Shown: positions 14,829 to 23,470 of the stretch, one piece after another
Layout of the letters: every line of letters begins with the position of its first letter
Position numbering within the stretch: the stretch's first letter is position 1
Source: Streptomyces globisporus
Lineage (GTDB): Bacteria; Actinomycetota; Actinomycetes; Streptomycetales; Streptomycetaceae
Reading direction: 5' to 3'
Length of the DNA: 42,391 nucleotides
NCBI RefSeq assembly: GCF_003501885.1
Contig: NZ_QWFA01000026.1
Location: 1 to 42,391, forward strand
The notes under the pieces: model-generated
The model's input: the letters and a program-made list of their open reading frames with translations, nothing else
Told to the model about the DNA's origin: nothing
Databases searched by the model: none
Made by a program: the position numbers and the translations under genes

Positions 14829-16121
14829 CTAGAGGCCGACCTCGCGCATCAGCATGCCGACCTCGGTGTTGGTGAGGCGGCGCAGCCAGCCGGACTTCTG
14901 GTCGCCCAGCGGGATCGGCCCGAAGGACGTCCGCACGAGCCGCTCGACCGGGAAGCCGGCCTCGGCCAGCATCCGGCGCACGATGTGCTTGCGGCCCTCG
15001 TGGAGGGTGACCTCGACCAGGTAGTTCTTGCCTGTGTTCTCGACGACGCGGAAGTGGTCGGCGCGGGCGTACCCGTCCTCCAGCTGGATGCCGTCCTTGA
15101 GCCGCTTGCCGAGATCGCGCGGCAGCGGGCCCTGGATGGCGGCCAGGTAGGTCTTCTTCACGCCGTACTTCGGGTGCGTGAGGCGGTGGGCCAGCTCACC
15201 GTGGTTGGTGAGCATGATGATGCCCTCCGTCTCGGTGTCGAGCCGGCCGACGTGGAACAGCCGCGTCTCGCGGTTGGTCACGTAGTCGCCGAGGCACTGG
15301 CGGCCGTCCGGGTCCTCCATCGAGGACACGACCCCGGCGGGCTTGTTCAGCGCGAAGAAGAGGTACGACTGGGCGGCGACGGTGAGACCGTCGACCTTGA
15401 TCTCGTCCTTGTGCACGTCGACGCGCATGCCCTGCTCGACGACGATCTCGCCGTTGACCTCGACGCGGGCCTGCTCGATCAGCTCCTCGCACGCGCGGCG
15501 CGAGCCCATGCCGGCCCGGGCGAGGACCTTCTGCAGCCGCTCGCCCTCCTGCTCGGCGCCCGGGTGGGTCTTGGGGAGCTTGATGTCGGGCTTGTTCGCG
15601 TACCGGTCGCGGTTGCGCTGCTCGATCTTGGCGTCCAGCTCACGGGGGCGCGAAGGGCTGCCGCCTCGCCGGAAGCCGCCGCCGCTGCCGCCCTGCCCGG
15701 ACTTCGGCCCGCCCTTGGCTCCCCCGCGGGCCGCCGCGCCCCGGCCCTTACGGGGGCCGTCCTGGCCGCCTCGGGCGCCGGGGGCGTCGTTGCCGACGTC
15801 GTAGCGGCGCTCCTCCGGGCGGGGGCGGCGGGGACGCTGGTCCTGCTGCTCGTCGCGTCCGCCCTGGAAGCCCTGACGGCCGCCCTGACCGCCGGAACGC
15901 CCGCCCTGGCCGCTGCCGCCGCGTCCGCCGCCGCCCTGACCGCCGGAGCGTCCGCCCGGGCCGCCGCCCTGACCCTGGCCCTGGCGGAAGGATCCGCCGC
16001 CGCTGCGGCCGCCCTGGCCGCGTCCGCCGCCGCCCTGACCGCCGGGACGACCGCCCTGGCCGCCGCTCCGGCCGCCCTGACCGCCGCTGCCGCTTCCGCT
16101 GTTCCTGCCACTGCTTCGCAT
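14829..16121 (-). CDS. RNA pseudouridine synthase (RsuA/RluB/E/F family) with Gly/Arg/Gln-rich N-terminal tail
   Basis: 430 residues. About the first 160 are GGQGGRSGG/RGG-like repeats, probably disordered and RNA-binding. An S4 domain follows (ERLQKVLARAGMGSRRACEE, LIEQARVEVNGEIV), then the catalytic domain with FALNKPAGVVSSM, HVGRLDTETEGIIMLTNHGE (catalytic Asp in RLD) and EGRKHIVRRMLAEAGF. It isomerises a uridine in rRNA; homologues act on 16S or 23S rRNA, and RluB-type (23S) is the likelier. The ATG at 16121 shares a base with the scpB stop (TGATG), so it is coupled to the scp genes. Confidence 0.92.
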   Translation of the reverse strand: MRSSGRNSGSGSGGQGGRSGGQGGRPGGQGGGGRGQGGRSGGGSFRQGQGQGGGPGGRSGGQGGGGRGGSGQGGRSGGQGGRQGFQGGRDEQQDQRPRRPRPEERRYDVGNDAPGARGGQDGPRKGRGAAARGGAKGGPKSGQGGSGGGFRRGGSPSRPRELDAKIEQRNRDRYANKPDIKLPKTHPGAEQEGERLQKVLARAGMGSRRACEELIEQARVEVNGEIVVEQGMRVDVHKDEIKVDGLTVAAQSYLFFALNKPAGVVSSMEDPDGRQCLGDYVTNRETRLFHVGRLDTETEGIIMLTNHGELAHRLTHPKYGVKKTYLAAIQGPLPRDLGKRLKDGIQLEDGYARADHFRVVENTGKNYLVEVTLHEGRKHIVRRMLAEAGFPVERLVRTSFGPIPLGDQKSGWLRRLTNTEVGMLMREVGL

Positions 16122-16777
16122 CAAAATTCCGTCTTGTCGTCTGCGTGAGTATCCGGGGTGTCCGGTGCGTCCGGATCGAACGACGGCACACCCTCTAGCG
16201 TCTCAGCCTCGATCGCGTCCGCCTCCGGGAGGAAGGGCGCGAGCTCCGGGAGCTCGTCCAGGCCGCGCAGGCCCATTCGCTCCAGAAAGTAGTTCGTCGT
16301 CCTGTACAGGATCGCACCTGTTTCGGGTTCCGCGCCCGCCTCGGCCACCAGGCCCCTCTGGAGGAGGGTCCGCATGACCCCGTCGCAGTTGACTCCGCGC
16401 ACCGCCGAGACCCGCGAGCGGCTCACCGGCTGCCGGTACGCGACCACCGCCAGGGTCTCCAGCGCGGCCTGGGTGAGCCGGGCGTGCTGGCCGTCCAGGA
16501 CGAAGCCCTCCACGGCCGCCGCGTACTCGGGCCGGGTGGAGAACCGCCAGCCGCCCGCGACGAGCCGCAGGTCGAAGCCCCGGCGCTGCACGGTGTACTC
16601 GTCGGCCAGCTCCCGCAGCGCGTCCGCCACGGCCCTGCGGGGCCGCTGGAGCACCTTGGCGAGGTGGTCGACGGTGGCGGGCTCGTCGACGACCATCAGG
16701 ACCGCCTCCAGGGCGGGCTTGAGGTCGAGCGAGGCGACCGCGCCCTCGTCCCGCTCCTGATCCGGCTGCTCGCTCAT
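16121..16777 (-). CDS. scpB: Segregation and condensation protein B
   Basis: 218 residues containing the ScpB winged-helix pair: LKPALEAVLMVVDEPATVDH, LRLVAGGWRFSTRPEYAAAV, then TQAALETLAVVAYRQPVSRS, VRGVNCDGVMRTLLQRGLV and GAILYRTTNYFLERMGLRGL. ScpB dimers bind ScpA, which bridges the SMC heads in bacterial condensin. ATG 16777 overlaps the scpA stop (ATGA). The acidic C-terminus (FDPDAPDTPDTHADD) is probably flexible. The order scpA-scpB-pseudouridine synthase is widely conserved. Confidence 0.95.
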   Translation of the reverse strand: MSEQPDQERDEGAVASLDLKPALEAVLMVVDEPATVDHLAKVLQRPRRAVADALRELADEYTVQRRGFDLRLVAGGWRFSTRPEYAAAVEGFVLDGQHARLTQAALETLAVVAYRQPVSRSRVSAVRGVNCDGVMRTLLQRGLVAEAGAEPETGAILYRTTNYFLERMGLRGLDELPELAPFLPEADAIEAETLEGVPSFDPDAPDTPDTHADDKTEF

Positions 16778-17796
16778 TCCCGTACGCCCTCCTCGTCCTT
16801 TCCGCCGTTCAGCTCCTGGTCGAACTCGTCCGTCACCACCGGCTCCGGGCCCTCCCCGCCGCACCAGGCCACCAGCAGGTCGCCCAGCGCCTCGTCCTGG
16901 TCCAGGGTGACGGCCTTCTCGCGGTACAGCTCCAGCAGGGCCAGGAACCGGGCCACCACGGTCAGGGTGTCCGGGGCGTCCTCGGTCAGCGTCCGGAAGC
17001 TGACCGCCTCCCCGGCCGCGCGCAGCCGCTCCACCACCAGGCCCGCCTGCTCCCGGACGCTGACCAGGGGGGCGTGGATGTGGTCCACGTACACCTGGGG
17101 CTTCGGCTTCGGCTGCATCGCCTTCACCGCGAGCTCCGCGAAGCCCTCGGGCCCGATGCTGATGACCACCTCGGGCAACAGCGCGGCGTGCTGGTCCTCC
17201 AGGCCGACCGTACGCGGGTGGCGGCGGGCCTCCGACTCCAGGCGACCCTGGAAGATCTCGGCGATCTGCTTGTACGCGCGGTACTGGAGCAGCCGCGCGA
17301 AGAGCAGGTCCCGCGCCTCCAGGAGCGCCAGGTCCGCCTCGTCCTCGACCTCGGCGGCGGGCAGCAGCCGGGCGGCCTTCAGGTCGAGGAGGGTGGCGGC
17401 GACGACGAGGAACTCGGTGGTCTGGTCGAGGTCCCAGTCGGGGCCCATGGCGCGGATGTACGCCATGAACTCGTCGGTGACCTTGGAGAGGGCGACCTCG
17501 GTCACATCCAGCTTGTGCTTGGAGATCAGCTGGAGGAGGAGATCGAAGGGGCCCTCGAAGTTCACGAGCCGGACGGTGAACCGCTTGCCGTCGCCCTCGG
17601 GCTCCGGCTCGGTCGCTTCGGGCCCTGGCTCCGGAGCTTCTTCGGCGGCTTCCGCGGGCTCCGGCTCGGCCTCCTGTACGGGCACGGGTACGACTTCCGG
17701 CTCCGATACGGCCTCCGGCCCCGGGAACGCCGCCACACCCGGTCCCCGGCCCAGGGCGCGGCGGCGCGGGGCTGCGGGGTCGTCGGGCGTGGGCAT
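16774..17796 (-). CDS. scpA: Segregation and condensation protein A (kleisin)
   Basis: 340 residues. An acidic Pro/Glu-rich extension (about residues 28-70) precedes the kleisin core, which starts VRLVNFEGPFDLLLQLISKH, a hallmark of ScpA, and continues with EFLVVAATLLDLKAARLLP. The C-terminal winged helix is around TLTVVARFLALLELYREKAV. ScpA links the two SMC ATPase heads. The extension is longer than in the Bacillus protein, as often in actinobacteria. No strong ribosome site is seen before ATG 17796. It sits 66 bp after the RHH-like gene and overlaps scpB by ATGA. Confidence 0.95.
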   Translation of the reverse strand: MPTPDDPAAPRRRALGRGPGVAAFPGPEAVSEPEVVPVPVQEAEPEPAEAAEEAPEPGPEATEPEPEGDGKRFTVRLVNFEGPFDLLLQLISKHKLDVTEVALSKVTDEFMAYIRAMGPDWDLDQTTEFLVVAATLLDLKAARLLPAAEVEDEADLALLEARDLLFARLLQYRAYKQIAEIFQGRLESEARRHPRTVGLEDQHAALLPEVVISIGPEGFAELAVKAMQPKPKPQVYVDHIHAPLVSVREQAGLVVERLRAAGEAVSFRTLTEDAPDTLTVVARFLALLELYREKAVTLDQDEALGDLLVAWCGGEGPEPVVTDEFDQELNGGKDEEGVRE

Positions 17797-17862
17797 GGGG
17801 GTCCAGGGGTGGGGCGGCGGCGGTGACGGGTCCTGCGGGGCAGGCTACCCGCGCCGTGCCGC

Positions 17863-18429
17863 TCAGCGGCCGCGCAGCCGCCGTACGAGGATGCTCGCGT
17901 CGCCCCGGGACTCCAGGTCGGCGAGGACCACAGCCACCGCCTCGCGGACGATACGGCCGCGGTCGACGGCGAGGCCGTGTTCGCCGCGCAGGACGAGCCG
18001 GGCGTGTTCGAGGTCCATCAGCTCCTCGGCGGAGACGTAGACCGTGATCTTCTCGTCGTGGCGTTCCCGGCCGCTGGGGCGCCGGTTCGCGCCGCGTGCG
18101 CCGCCGCGCCGGCGCTGGGGCTGGACCGCCGGTTGCTGCTCGGCCGGCGCGGGGCGCTCACCGGCGGCCTTGGCGGACGGGGCTCGCTCGCCCTCGCCGC
18201 CACGGCCGCGCGAGTCGCCGCCGTCGGCGTCGGCCGCGGTGTGCTCCTCATGGTCGGTGGACGACGGGGCCGGGCCGGAGGGATCGCTCTCCCCGGCGGG
18301 CGCGGGCACCCGCGGCTCGCCGTTCGCCTTGCGCCGCCGCTCCGCGGGGGAGGACGGCTGGAGGCCCATCCCGCCTCCGGTGGTACGGAACAGTTCGTCG
18401 GCCCCCGGCAGACTCACTCGGCGTGACAC
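17863..18429 (-). CDS. Ribbon-helix-helix-like protein, probable ParA partner
   Basis: 188 residues. The first about 120 are Pro/Ala/Arg/Gly-rich and probably disordered, with a basic run (QPQRRRGGARGANRRPSGRE). Residues 126-176 follow a ribbon-helix-helix pattern: strand KITVYVS, helix AEELMDLEHARLVLRG, turn HGLAVDRG, helix RIVREAVAVVLADLESRG. RHH proteins such as ParG or Omega bind centromeres and partner ParA ATPases in type Ib partition systems. GTG 18429 has GGGAGG 10 nt upstream; a GTG at 18417 would give a GTGA overlap with parA. The partner role is inferred from fold pattern and adjacency. Confidence 0.75.
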   Translation of the reverse strand: MSRRVSLPGADELFRTTGGGMGLQPSSPAERRRKANGEPRVPAPAGESDPSGPAPSSTDHEEHTAADADGGDSRGRGGEGERAPSAKAAGERPAPAEQQPAVQPQRRRGGARGANRRPSGRERHDEKITVYVSAEELMDLEHARLVLRGEHGLAVDRGRIVREAVAVVLADLESRGDASILVRRLRGR

Positions 18430-19574
18430 CGGGCGAGCACCTCCCTGGCGAGCTGGCGATAGGCGGCGGCGCCGACCGAGTTGGAGGCGTAGGTGGTGAT
18501 GGGCTCACCGGCGACCGTGGTCTCCGGGAAGCGGACCGTGCGCCCGATGACCGTGTGGTAGACGTGCTCGTCGAAGGCCTCGACGACACGCGCCAGGACC
18601 TCGCGGCTGTGCACCGTACGGGAGTCGTACATGGTGGCGAGGATGCCGTCGAGCTCCAGTTCCGGGTTGAGCCGCTCCTGGACCTTCTCGATGGTCTCGG
18701 TGAGCAGCGCCACCCCGCGCAGCGCGAAGAACTCGCACTCCAGCGGCACTATGACCTTGTGAGCGGCCGTCAGGGCGTTCACGGTGAGCAGGCCGAGCGA
18801 GGGCTGACAGTCGATCACGATGTAGTCGTAGTCGGCCATCAGCGGCTTCAGGGCGCGCTGGAGCGTGGACTCGCGGGCCACCTCGCTGACGAGCTGCACC
18901 TCGGCCGCGGAGAGGTCGATGTTGCTGGGCAGCAGGTCCATGTTGGGGACCGCTGTCTTGAGCAGGACGTCGTCGGCCGCCATGCCCCGCTCCATGAGCA
19001 GGTTGTAGACGGTGAGGTCCAGCTCCATCGGGTTGACCCCGAGGCCGACGGAGAGCGCGCCCTGCGGGTCGAAGTCGACGAGCAGGACCCGGCGTCCGTA
19101 CTCCGCGAGTGCGGCGCCCAGGTTGATGGTCGACGTGGTCTTGCCGACGCCGCCCTTCTGGTTGCACATCGCGATGATCTTCGCGGGGCCGTGGTCGGTC
19201 AGGGGACCCGGGATCGGGAAGTACGGCAGGGGCCGTCCGGTCGGGCCGATGCGCTCGCGACGCTGACGCGCGGCGTCGGGCGCGAGGGTGGCCGCGTACT
19301 CCGGATCGGGTTCGTACTCGGCGTCGGGGTCGTAGAAGTGCCCCTCGGGCACCTCGGCGAAGTCGGCGAAGCGGTCGGTGTCCCGGCTGCTCTCGTTGCC
19401 GGCCGTGGCGTTCACGTGTGGGCCGTCCATCATCTGGGGGGCTGTCGTCATGTGCTGTTGGGTGGCGAAGGTGCGGACCGCGACGGAGCCGACAGCTTCG
19501 AGCCCGGTCGGGCTCAGACCCCGTACAGGCATCCCTGGTTGACCACCCCCAGGAGTAATTGTCGACTCATTCAC
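18414..19574 (-). CDS. ParA-family (Walker-type) partition ATPase, chromosomal
   Basis: 386 residues. An acidic, probably unstructured extension of about 130 residues comes before the ATPase domain. Deviant Walker A is QKGGVGKTTSTINLGAALA (KGGVGKTT 140-147), A' is VLLVDFDPQGALSVGLGVNP, and Walker B region is DYDYIVIDCQPSLGLLTVNA. The C-terminal part has YDSRTVHSREVLARVVEAF. ParA ATPases form ATP dimers that bind DNA non-specifically and position cargo. No parB is next to it, so it is not the oriC-proximal parAB. GTG 19574 has AGGAGG 11 nt upstream. It heads the run to the scp genes. Confidence 0.92.
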   Translation of the reverse strand: MNESTITPGGGQPGMPVRGLSPTGLEAVGSVAVRTFATQQHMTTAPQMMDGPHVNATAGNESSRDTDRFADFAEVPEGHFYDPDAEYEPDPEYAATLAPDAARQRRERIGPTGRPLPYFPIPGPLTDHGPAKIIAMCNQKGGVGKTTSTINLGAALAEYGRRVLLVDFDPQGALSVGLGVNPMELDLTVYNLLMERGMAADDVLLKTAVPNMDLLPSNIDLSAAEVQLVSEVARESTLQRALKPLMADYDYIVIDCQPSLGLLTVNALTAAHKVIVPLECEFFALRGVALLTETIEKVQERLNPELELDGILATMYDSRTVHSREVLARVVEAFDEHVYHTVIGRTVRFPETTVAGEPITTYASNSVGAAAYRQLAREVLARCHAE

Positions 19575-19649
19575 AAGTCGTCTTACCTCCTTGGATGTGA
19601 CCAGGAAACTTATCGATAGGTCAGCGTGGCACCATGCCGACGATTGGCG

Positions 19650-19679
19650 ACTCTATGGCGTGTCACCGGTCCGCAGCAA
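19650..19679 (-). promoter_or_regulatory. Candidate vegetative promoter for parA
   Basis: On the minus strand TTGCTG (19679-19674) and TAGAGT (19655-19650) are 18 nt apart, a fair match to the actinobacterial housekeeping consensus. Transcription would start about 70 nt before the GTG at 19574. Confidence 0.4.
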
Positions 19680-19835
19680 CACAATCCGCCGGACCCGGCC
19701 CGATGTGTCGGCAATCGAACGCCTCGCTGTCAAGGGTGCACAGCGACCAAGCCGCACATTTCACCGCTGCGCGAAACGGGTAAAGGGTTACGTTCGGCGC
19801 GAGTTGCGCAAGGGCCCCACAGGGCCCGATACGCG

Positions 19836-19870
19836 TCCGGCCGGACCTTGCGCGGCAAGGTCCGGCCGGA
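19836..19870 (-). terminator. Terminator after ald
   Basis: A perfect 16-bp stem (19836-19851 with 19855-19870) closes a 3-nt loop, 30 bp downstream of the ald stop on the minus strand. Confidence 0.75.
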
Positions 19871-19900
19871 GTCCCGATGTTGACGAGGAGAGTTGACCCG

Positions 19901-21025
19901 TCAGCCGAGGAGCGTGCTCAGCTCGACGTGCGGGAGACCGTGCGCCTCGGCCACCTCACGGTAAACCACCTGTCCCTCATGGGTGTTGAGGCCCTTGGCC
20001 AGCGCGGCGTCACGGCGCAGGGCGTCGACCCAGCCACGGTTGGCGAGCTCCACGATGTAGGGAAGCGTCGCGTTGGTGAGCGCGTACGTGGAGGTGTTCG
20101 GGACCGCGCCGGGCATGTTGGCGACGCAGTAGAAGACCGAGTCGTGGACCAGGAAGGTCGGCTCCGCGTGGGTCGTCGGACGCGAGTCCTCGAAGCAGCC
20201 GCCCTGATCGATTGCAATGTCGACAAGTACACTTCCGGGCTTCATCTTGGCGACGAGCTCGTTGGTGACCAGCTTCGGGGCCTTGGCTCCGGGGATCAGT
20301 ACGGCGCCGATGACGAGGTCGGCCTCGACGACGGCCTTCTCCAGCTCGAAGGCGTTGGAGACGACGGTCTTCACCTTGGTGCCGAAGATCTTGTCGGCCT
20401 CGCGGAGCTTGTTGATGTCGCGGTCGAGCAGCGTGACGTGGAAGCCGAGGCCCACGGCGATCTGGGTGGCGTTCCAGCCGGAGACACCGCCGCCGATGAC
20501 GACGGCCTCGCCGGCGTGGGTGCCGGGGACACCGCCGGGGAGCACGCCGCGGCCGCCCACCGAGCGCATCAGGTGGTACGCACCGACCTGCGGGGCGAGG
20601 CGGCCCGCGACCTCGGACATCGGGGCGAGCAGCGGGAGCGCGCGGTTGGCGGTCTCGACCGTCTCGTAGGCGATGGCGGTGGTGCCGGAGGCCAGCAGCG
20701 CGTCGGTGCACTCGCGGGAGGCGGCGAGGTGCAGGTAGGTGAAGAGCGTCTGGTCCTTGCGGAGGCGGTGGTACTCCTCGGCAACCGGCTCCTTGACCTT
20801 GAGCAGCAGGTCGGCGGCGGCCCAGACCTCGTCGGCGGTGGCCAGGATCTGTGCACCGGCGGCGACGTACTCGGCGTCGGGGATGGACGAGCCGACGCCG
20901 GCGTCGTGCTCGATGACGACCTGGTGGCCGTGGCGGACGAGCTCATGCACTCCGGCGGGGGTGATCGCCACCCGGAACTCGTTGTTCTTGACTTCGCGGG
21001 GGATGCCGACCTTCACGTCGATCAC
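19901..21025 (-). CDS. ald: Alanine dehydrogenase
   Basis: 374 residues, the standard length. It starts IDVKVGIPREVKNNEFRVAI with the family N-terminus, then LLLKVKEPVAEEYHRLRKDQ and TYLHLAA, the NAD-binding EAVVIGGGVSGWNATQIAVG and the NMPGAVPNTSTYALTNATLP block. It reversibly deaminates L-alanine to pyruvate and ammonia using NAD. GTG 21025 is used; an in-frame GTG at 21016 (VKVGIPREV) is an alternative with better spacing from AAGGA. Upstream, 21068-21092 is AT-rich (CATATACAGCATAAATGG) and probably promoter or operator DNA. Confidence 0.95.
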   Translation of the reverse strand: MIDVKVGIPREVKNNEFRVAITPAGVHELVRHGHQVVIEHDAGVGSSIPDAEYVAAGAQILATADEVWAAADLLLKVKEPVAEEYHRLRKDQTLFTYLHLAASRECTDALLASGTTAIAYETVETANRALPLLAPMSEVAGRLAPQVGAYHLMRSVGGRGVLPGGVPGTHAGEAVVIGGGVSGWNATQIAVGLGFHVTLLDRDINKLREADKIFGTKVKTVVSNAFELEKAVVEADLVIGAVLIPGAKAPKLVTNELVAKMKPGSVLVDIAIDQGGCFEDSRPTTHAEPTFLVHDSVFYCVANMPGAVPNTSTYALTNATLPYIVELANRGWVDALRRDAALAKGLNTHEGQVVYREVAEAHGLPHVELSTLLG

Positions 21026-21159
21026 GGTCCTTGGCTCGGAGGGTCATCCGGGCACAACGGTGCACACCCGGACATATACAGCATAAATGGAGACGCCACG
21101 GAGGAACGCGGCAGAGCCAGTCTAATGAAGGACTTCGCGCTGTCTAGCCTTACAAAGCC

Positions 21160-23292
21160 TTAATTTTCTGTCGAAGCACTACGGATTTCGTAGGCTGAGG
21201 CCTCCTCGCCCAGCAATCTATCGGCTGCGCCCCGGTGCAACCGGGCCGCCGCGGGATCCCCGAGCCGGTCCAGCGTGTCCGCCAGCCGCAGCTGGAGCGC
21301 GGCCTGAAGCCGCACGTCACCGGCGCGCCGGGCCAGCTCGACGGCCTCCCGGCAGGTCTGGAGCGAGTCGTGCGGCCGGCCCGCGTACTCCTGGACCCGA
21401 GCGGCCTCACTGAGCGAGCGCGCCTGGGCCGCCGGGTCGCCGAGCCTGCGGTGACCGGAGGCGGCGGCGCGCCAGTTCCGCAGCGCCTCGCCGTAGCGCC
21501 CGGCGTACGTGTGTACCGCACCGAGCCGTCCGTAGAGCCGGGCCTCGTCGGCCCGCTCCCCCTGGGTGAGCCGCTGGGAGAGCGCCCGGCCGTACCAGTC
21601 GGCGGCCCGGTGGTAGTCCCCCAGCTCCTCGTACGCGCCCCCTACGGATTCCATGGCGCGGCCGGTGGCGTACAGGTCCTTCGCGGCCTTTCCGGCGTCC
21701 AGCGCGGCCCGGTAGCGGGTCAGCGCCTCCCGGGTGCGGCCGGTGCGGGCGTCCAGGTCGGCGAGGTTCAGCAGGGCGGCCGCCTGTTCGCGGGGGAGCT
21801 CGCGGCGGAGCGCCACGTCCAGCACGAGACCGTGCAGCCCGTACAGCTCGGGGGCGGCCTCCTCCGTCCCCCGGTGCGCGGCCAGCGCCCGCACCAGGGC
21901 CGCCACCAGCCGTCGCGCCAGGGTGTCCAGCTCACCGTCGGCCACGGCGAGCCGGGCCGAGGCGAGCAGGGCGGGCTGGCGGCCCCGCAGCCAGGCGCCG
22001 GCCTCCTCGGCGTTCGGGAAGCGCAGCGAGCGGGGCAGTCCGGCGACCTTGCCGCGGGCAGTGGACCCCTCGGGCTCGGTGATCGCACGGCAGGCCTGGA
22101 GCCGGCGCACGGTCCGCTCCAGCATCCGGGCTCGGGCGAGCTGGATCTCGGCCGGGCGGTCCCGGTCCTCCAGAAGGGCCCGCAGCATCGGGGCGAGGCA
22201 GCCGGGCACCGCGTACTGGTGGTGGGCCGCATCGTCCGTCCGCAGCAGCCCGAGCTTCACGAAGTCGTCGAGGGTGGCGCGGGCGGCGGAGACCGAGCAG
22301 CCGGCCAGCGCGGAGGCGGTGTGGGCGTCGGCGAGTCCGGCGGGGGCGAGGGCCAGCAGGCGCAGTATCCGGGCGGCGGCCTGCGGCAGGGAGTCATGGA
22401 CGAGACGGAAGGCGCGGGCCAGCGGGCGGGCGCCGACGGGCTGCTGCTCATCGGGGTCGGGCAGCTCGTGCAACTGCCCCGCGACATCGGCGACCGAGGT
22501 CATGGGGTGGGCGGCGAGCAGGCCGCCCATCAGGGCGAGCGCCGCGGGCTGTCCCCCGCACTCCTCGGCCAGCCGCTCCGCGGTGCGGGGGTCGACGGTG
22601 ATGCGGACCTGGCCGATGGCGCGGGCGAGCAGCCGCACCGCCGCGCCCTTCTCCAGTCCGCCGAGGGTGCAGGGCCGTACGTCGGGGATGCCGGTCAGCG
22701 GCCCGGTCGCGGTGGCGAGGACCAGGCAGTCGGGGTTCTCCGGGAGCAGCGGGTCGACCTGTTCGGCATCGGCCGCGTCGTCGAGGACCAGGACGAGGCG
22801 GCGCCCGGCCAGGGCCCCCCGGACCAGCTCGGACAGCTCGTCCTGGTCGGCGCCGGGCGGGACCGCGATCCGGAGGAGGCCGAGGATCTCGCCGGCGGTG
22901 CGTTCGGTGGGGACCCTCTCGCCGTCGGGGTCGGTGAGGCCGACCCGGAGCACCCCGTCGGGGTAGTCGCCGGAGCCCGTACCGGCGACGGCCCAGGGCA
23001 GGGTGCCCGTGGCGGCCCGGGCTGCCCCGGCGGCGTCGGTTCCGGTGAGCGCCCCGGCCAGCTCCTCGGCGAGTGCGCTGCGGCCGGAGCCGGGGCGGCC
23101 GGCGATGAGCAGGACCCGGGCGCGGGGGGCCTTGCGGCCGGCCAGGGTGTCCAGTCCCGCGCGCTCGATGTCCGCCCGCAGATCCTTCAACTCCCGTTCG
23201 CGGCCGAAGAATCGGGGTGGGGCGGCGCCGGACGGCTCCTCGGCCCCCGGGGCCTTCGCCGGACCGCTGGTGTCCACCGCCTGATCGGTCAC
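21160..23292 (-). CDS. STAND-like NTPase with C-terminal TPR repeats (AfsR-like without SARP domain)
   Basis: 710 residues. RFFGRERELKDLRADIE opens an NB-ARC-like domain, with P-loop LLIAGRPGSGRSALAEELAG (65-72) and Walker B LVLVLDDAADAEQVDPLLPE. A winged-helix segment follows (ASALAGCSVSAARATLDDFV). The C-terminal third has TPR-like repeats (LLNLADLDARTGRTREALTR, GAYEELGDYHRAADWYGRAL, YAGRYGEALRNW, LRLADTLDRLGDPAA). The P-loop has Arg where Lys is expected, so ATP hydrolysis may be impaired. There is no obvious DNA-binding or effector domain. GTG 23292 has GGAG 8 nt upstream; the stop is TAA. Its partner is unknown. Confidence 0.85.
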   Translation of the reverse strand: MTDQAVDTSGPAKAPGAEEPSGAAPPRFFGRERELKDLRADIERAGLDTLAGRKAPRARVLLIAGRPGSGRSALAEELAGALTGTDAAGAARAATGTLPWAVAGTGSGDYPDGVLRVGLTDPDGERVPTERTAGEILGLLRIAVPPGADQDELSELVRGALAGRRLVLVLDDAADAEQVDPLLPENPDCLVLATATGPLTGIPDVRPCTLGGLEKGAAVRLLARAIGQVRITVDPRTAERLAEECGGQPAALALMGGLLAAHPMTSVADVAGQLHELPDPDEQQPVGARPLARAFRLVHDSLPQAAARILRLLALAPAGLADAHTASALAGCSVSAARATLDDFVKLGLLRTDDAAHHQYAVPGCLAPMLRALLEDRDRPAEIQLARARMLERTVRRLQACRAITEPEGSTARGKVAGLPRSLRFPNAEEAGAWLRGRQPALLASARLAVADGELDTLARRLVAALVRALAAHRGTEEAAPELYGLHGLVLDVALRRELPREQAAALLNLADLDARTGRTREALTRYRAALDAGKAAKDLYATGRAMESVGGAYEELGDYHRAADWYGRALSQRLTQGERADEARLYGRLGAVHTYAGRYGEALRNWRAAASGHRRLGDPAAQARSLSEAARVQEYAGRPHDSLQTCREAVELARRAGDVRLQAALQLRLADTLDRLGDPAAARLHRGAADRLLGEEASAYEIRSASTEN

Positions 23293-23470
23293 GAGCCACG
23301 CTCCACTTCGCTGCACGCGATGCCCGCCGGAACTCCGGTCGGGCGCGGTTCGAGCGTAGTTCAGCGGCGGGGACGATCCCTGCGGAGCGAGGCGGGACCT
23401 CCCCCGATATCCCCCGATCGGATCAGCATCTCGTATGACCGATCAGGGGCGGGCGGGACCGGACGGGCCG

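Larger units (their letters stand above)
19575..19900. other. 326-bp intergenic region between parA and ald
   Basis: It holds the parA promoter candidate and 5' leader, with a palindromic TATCGATA at 19611-19618, and the ald terminator hairpin at 19836-19870. The middle (about 19680-19835) shows no convincing gene or RNA by eye. Confidence 0.55.
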
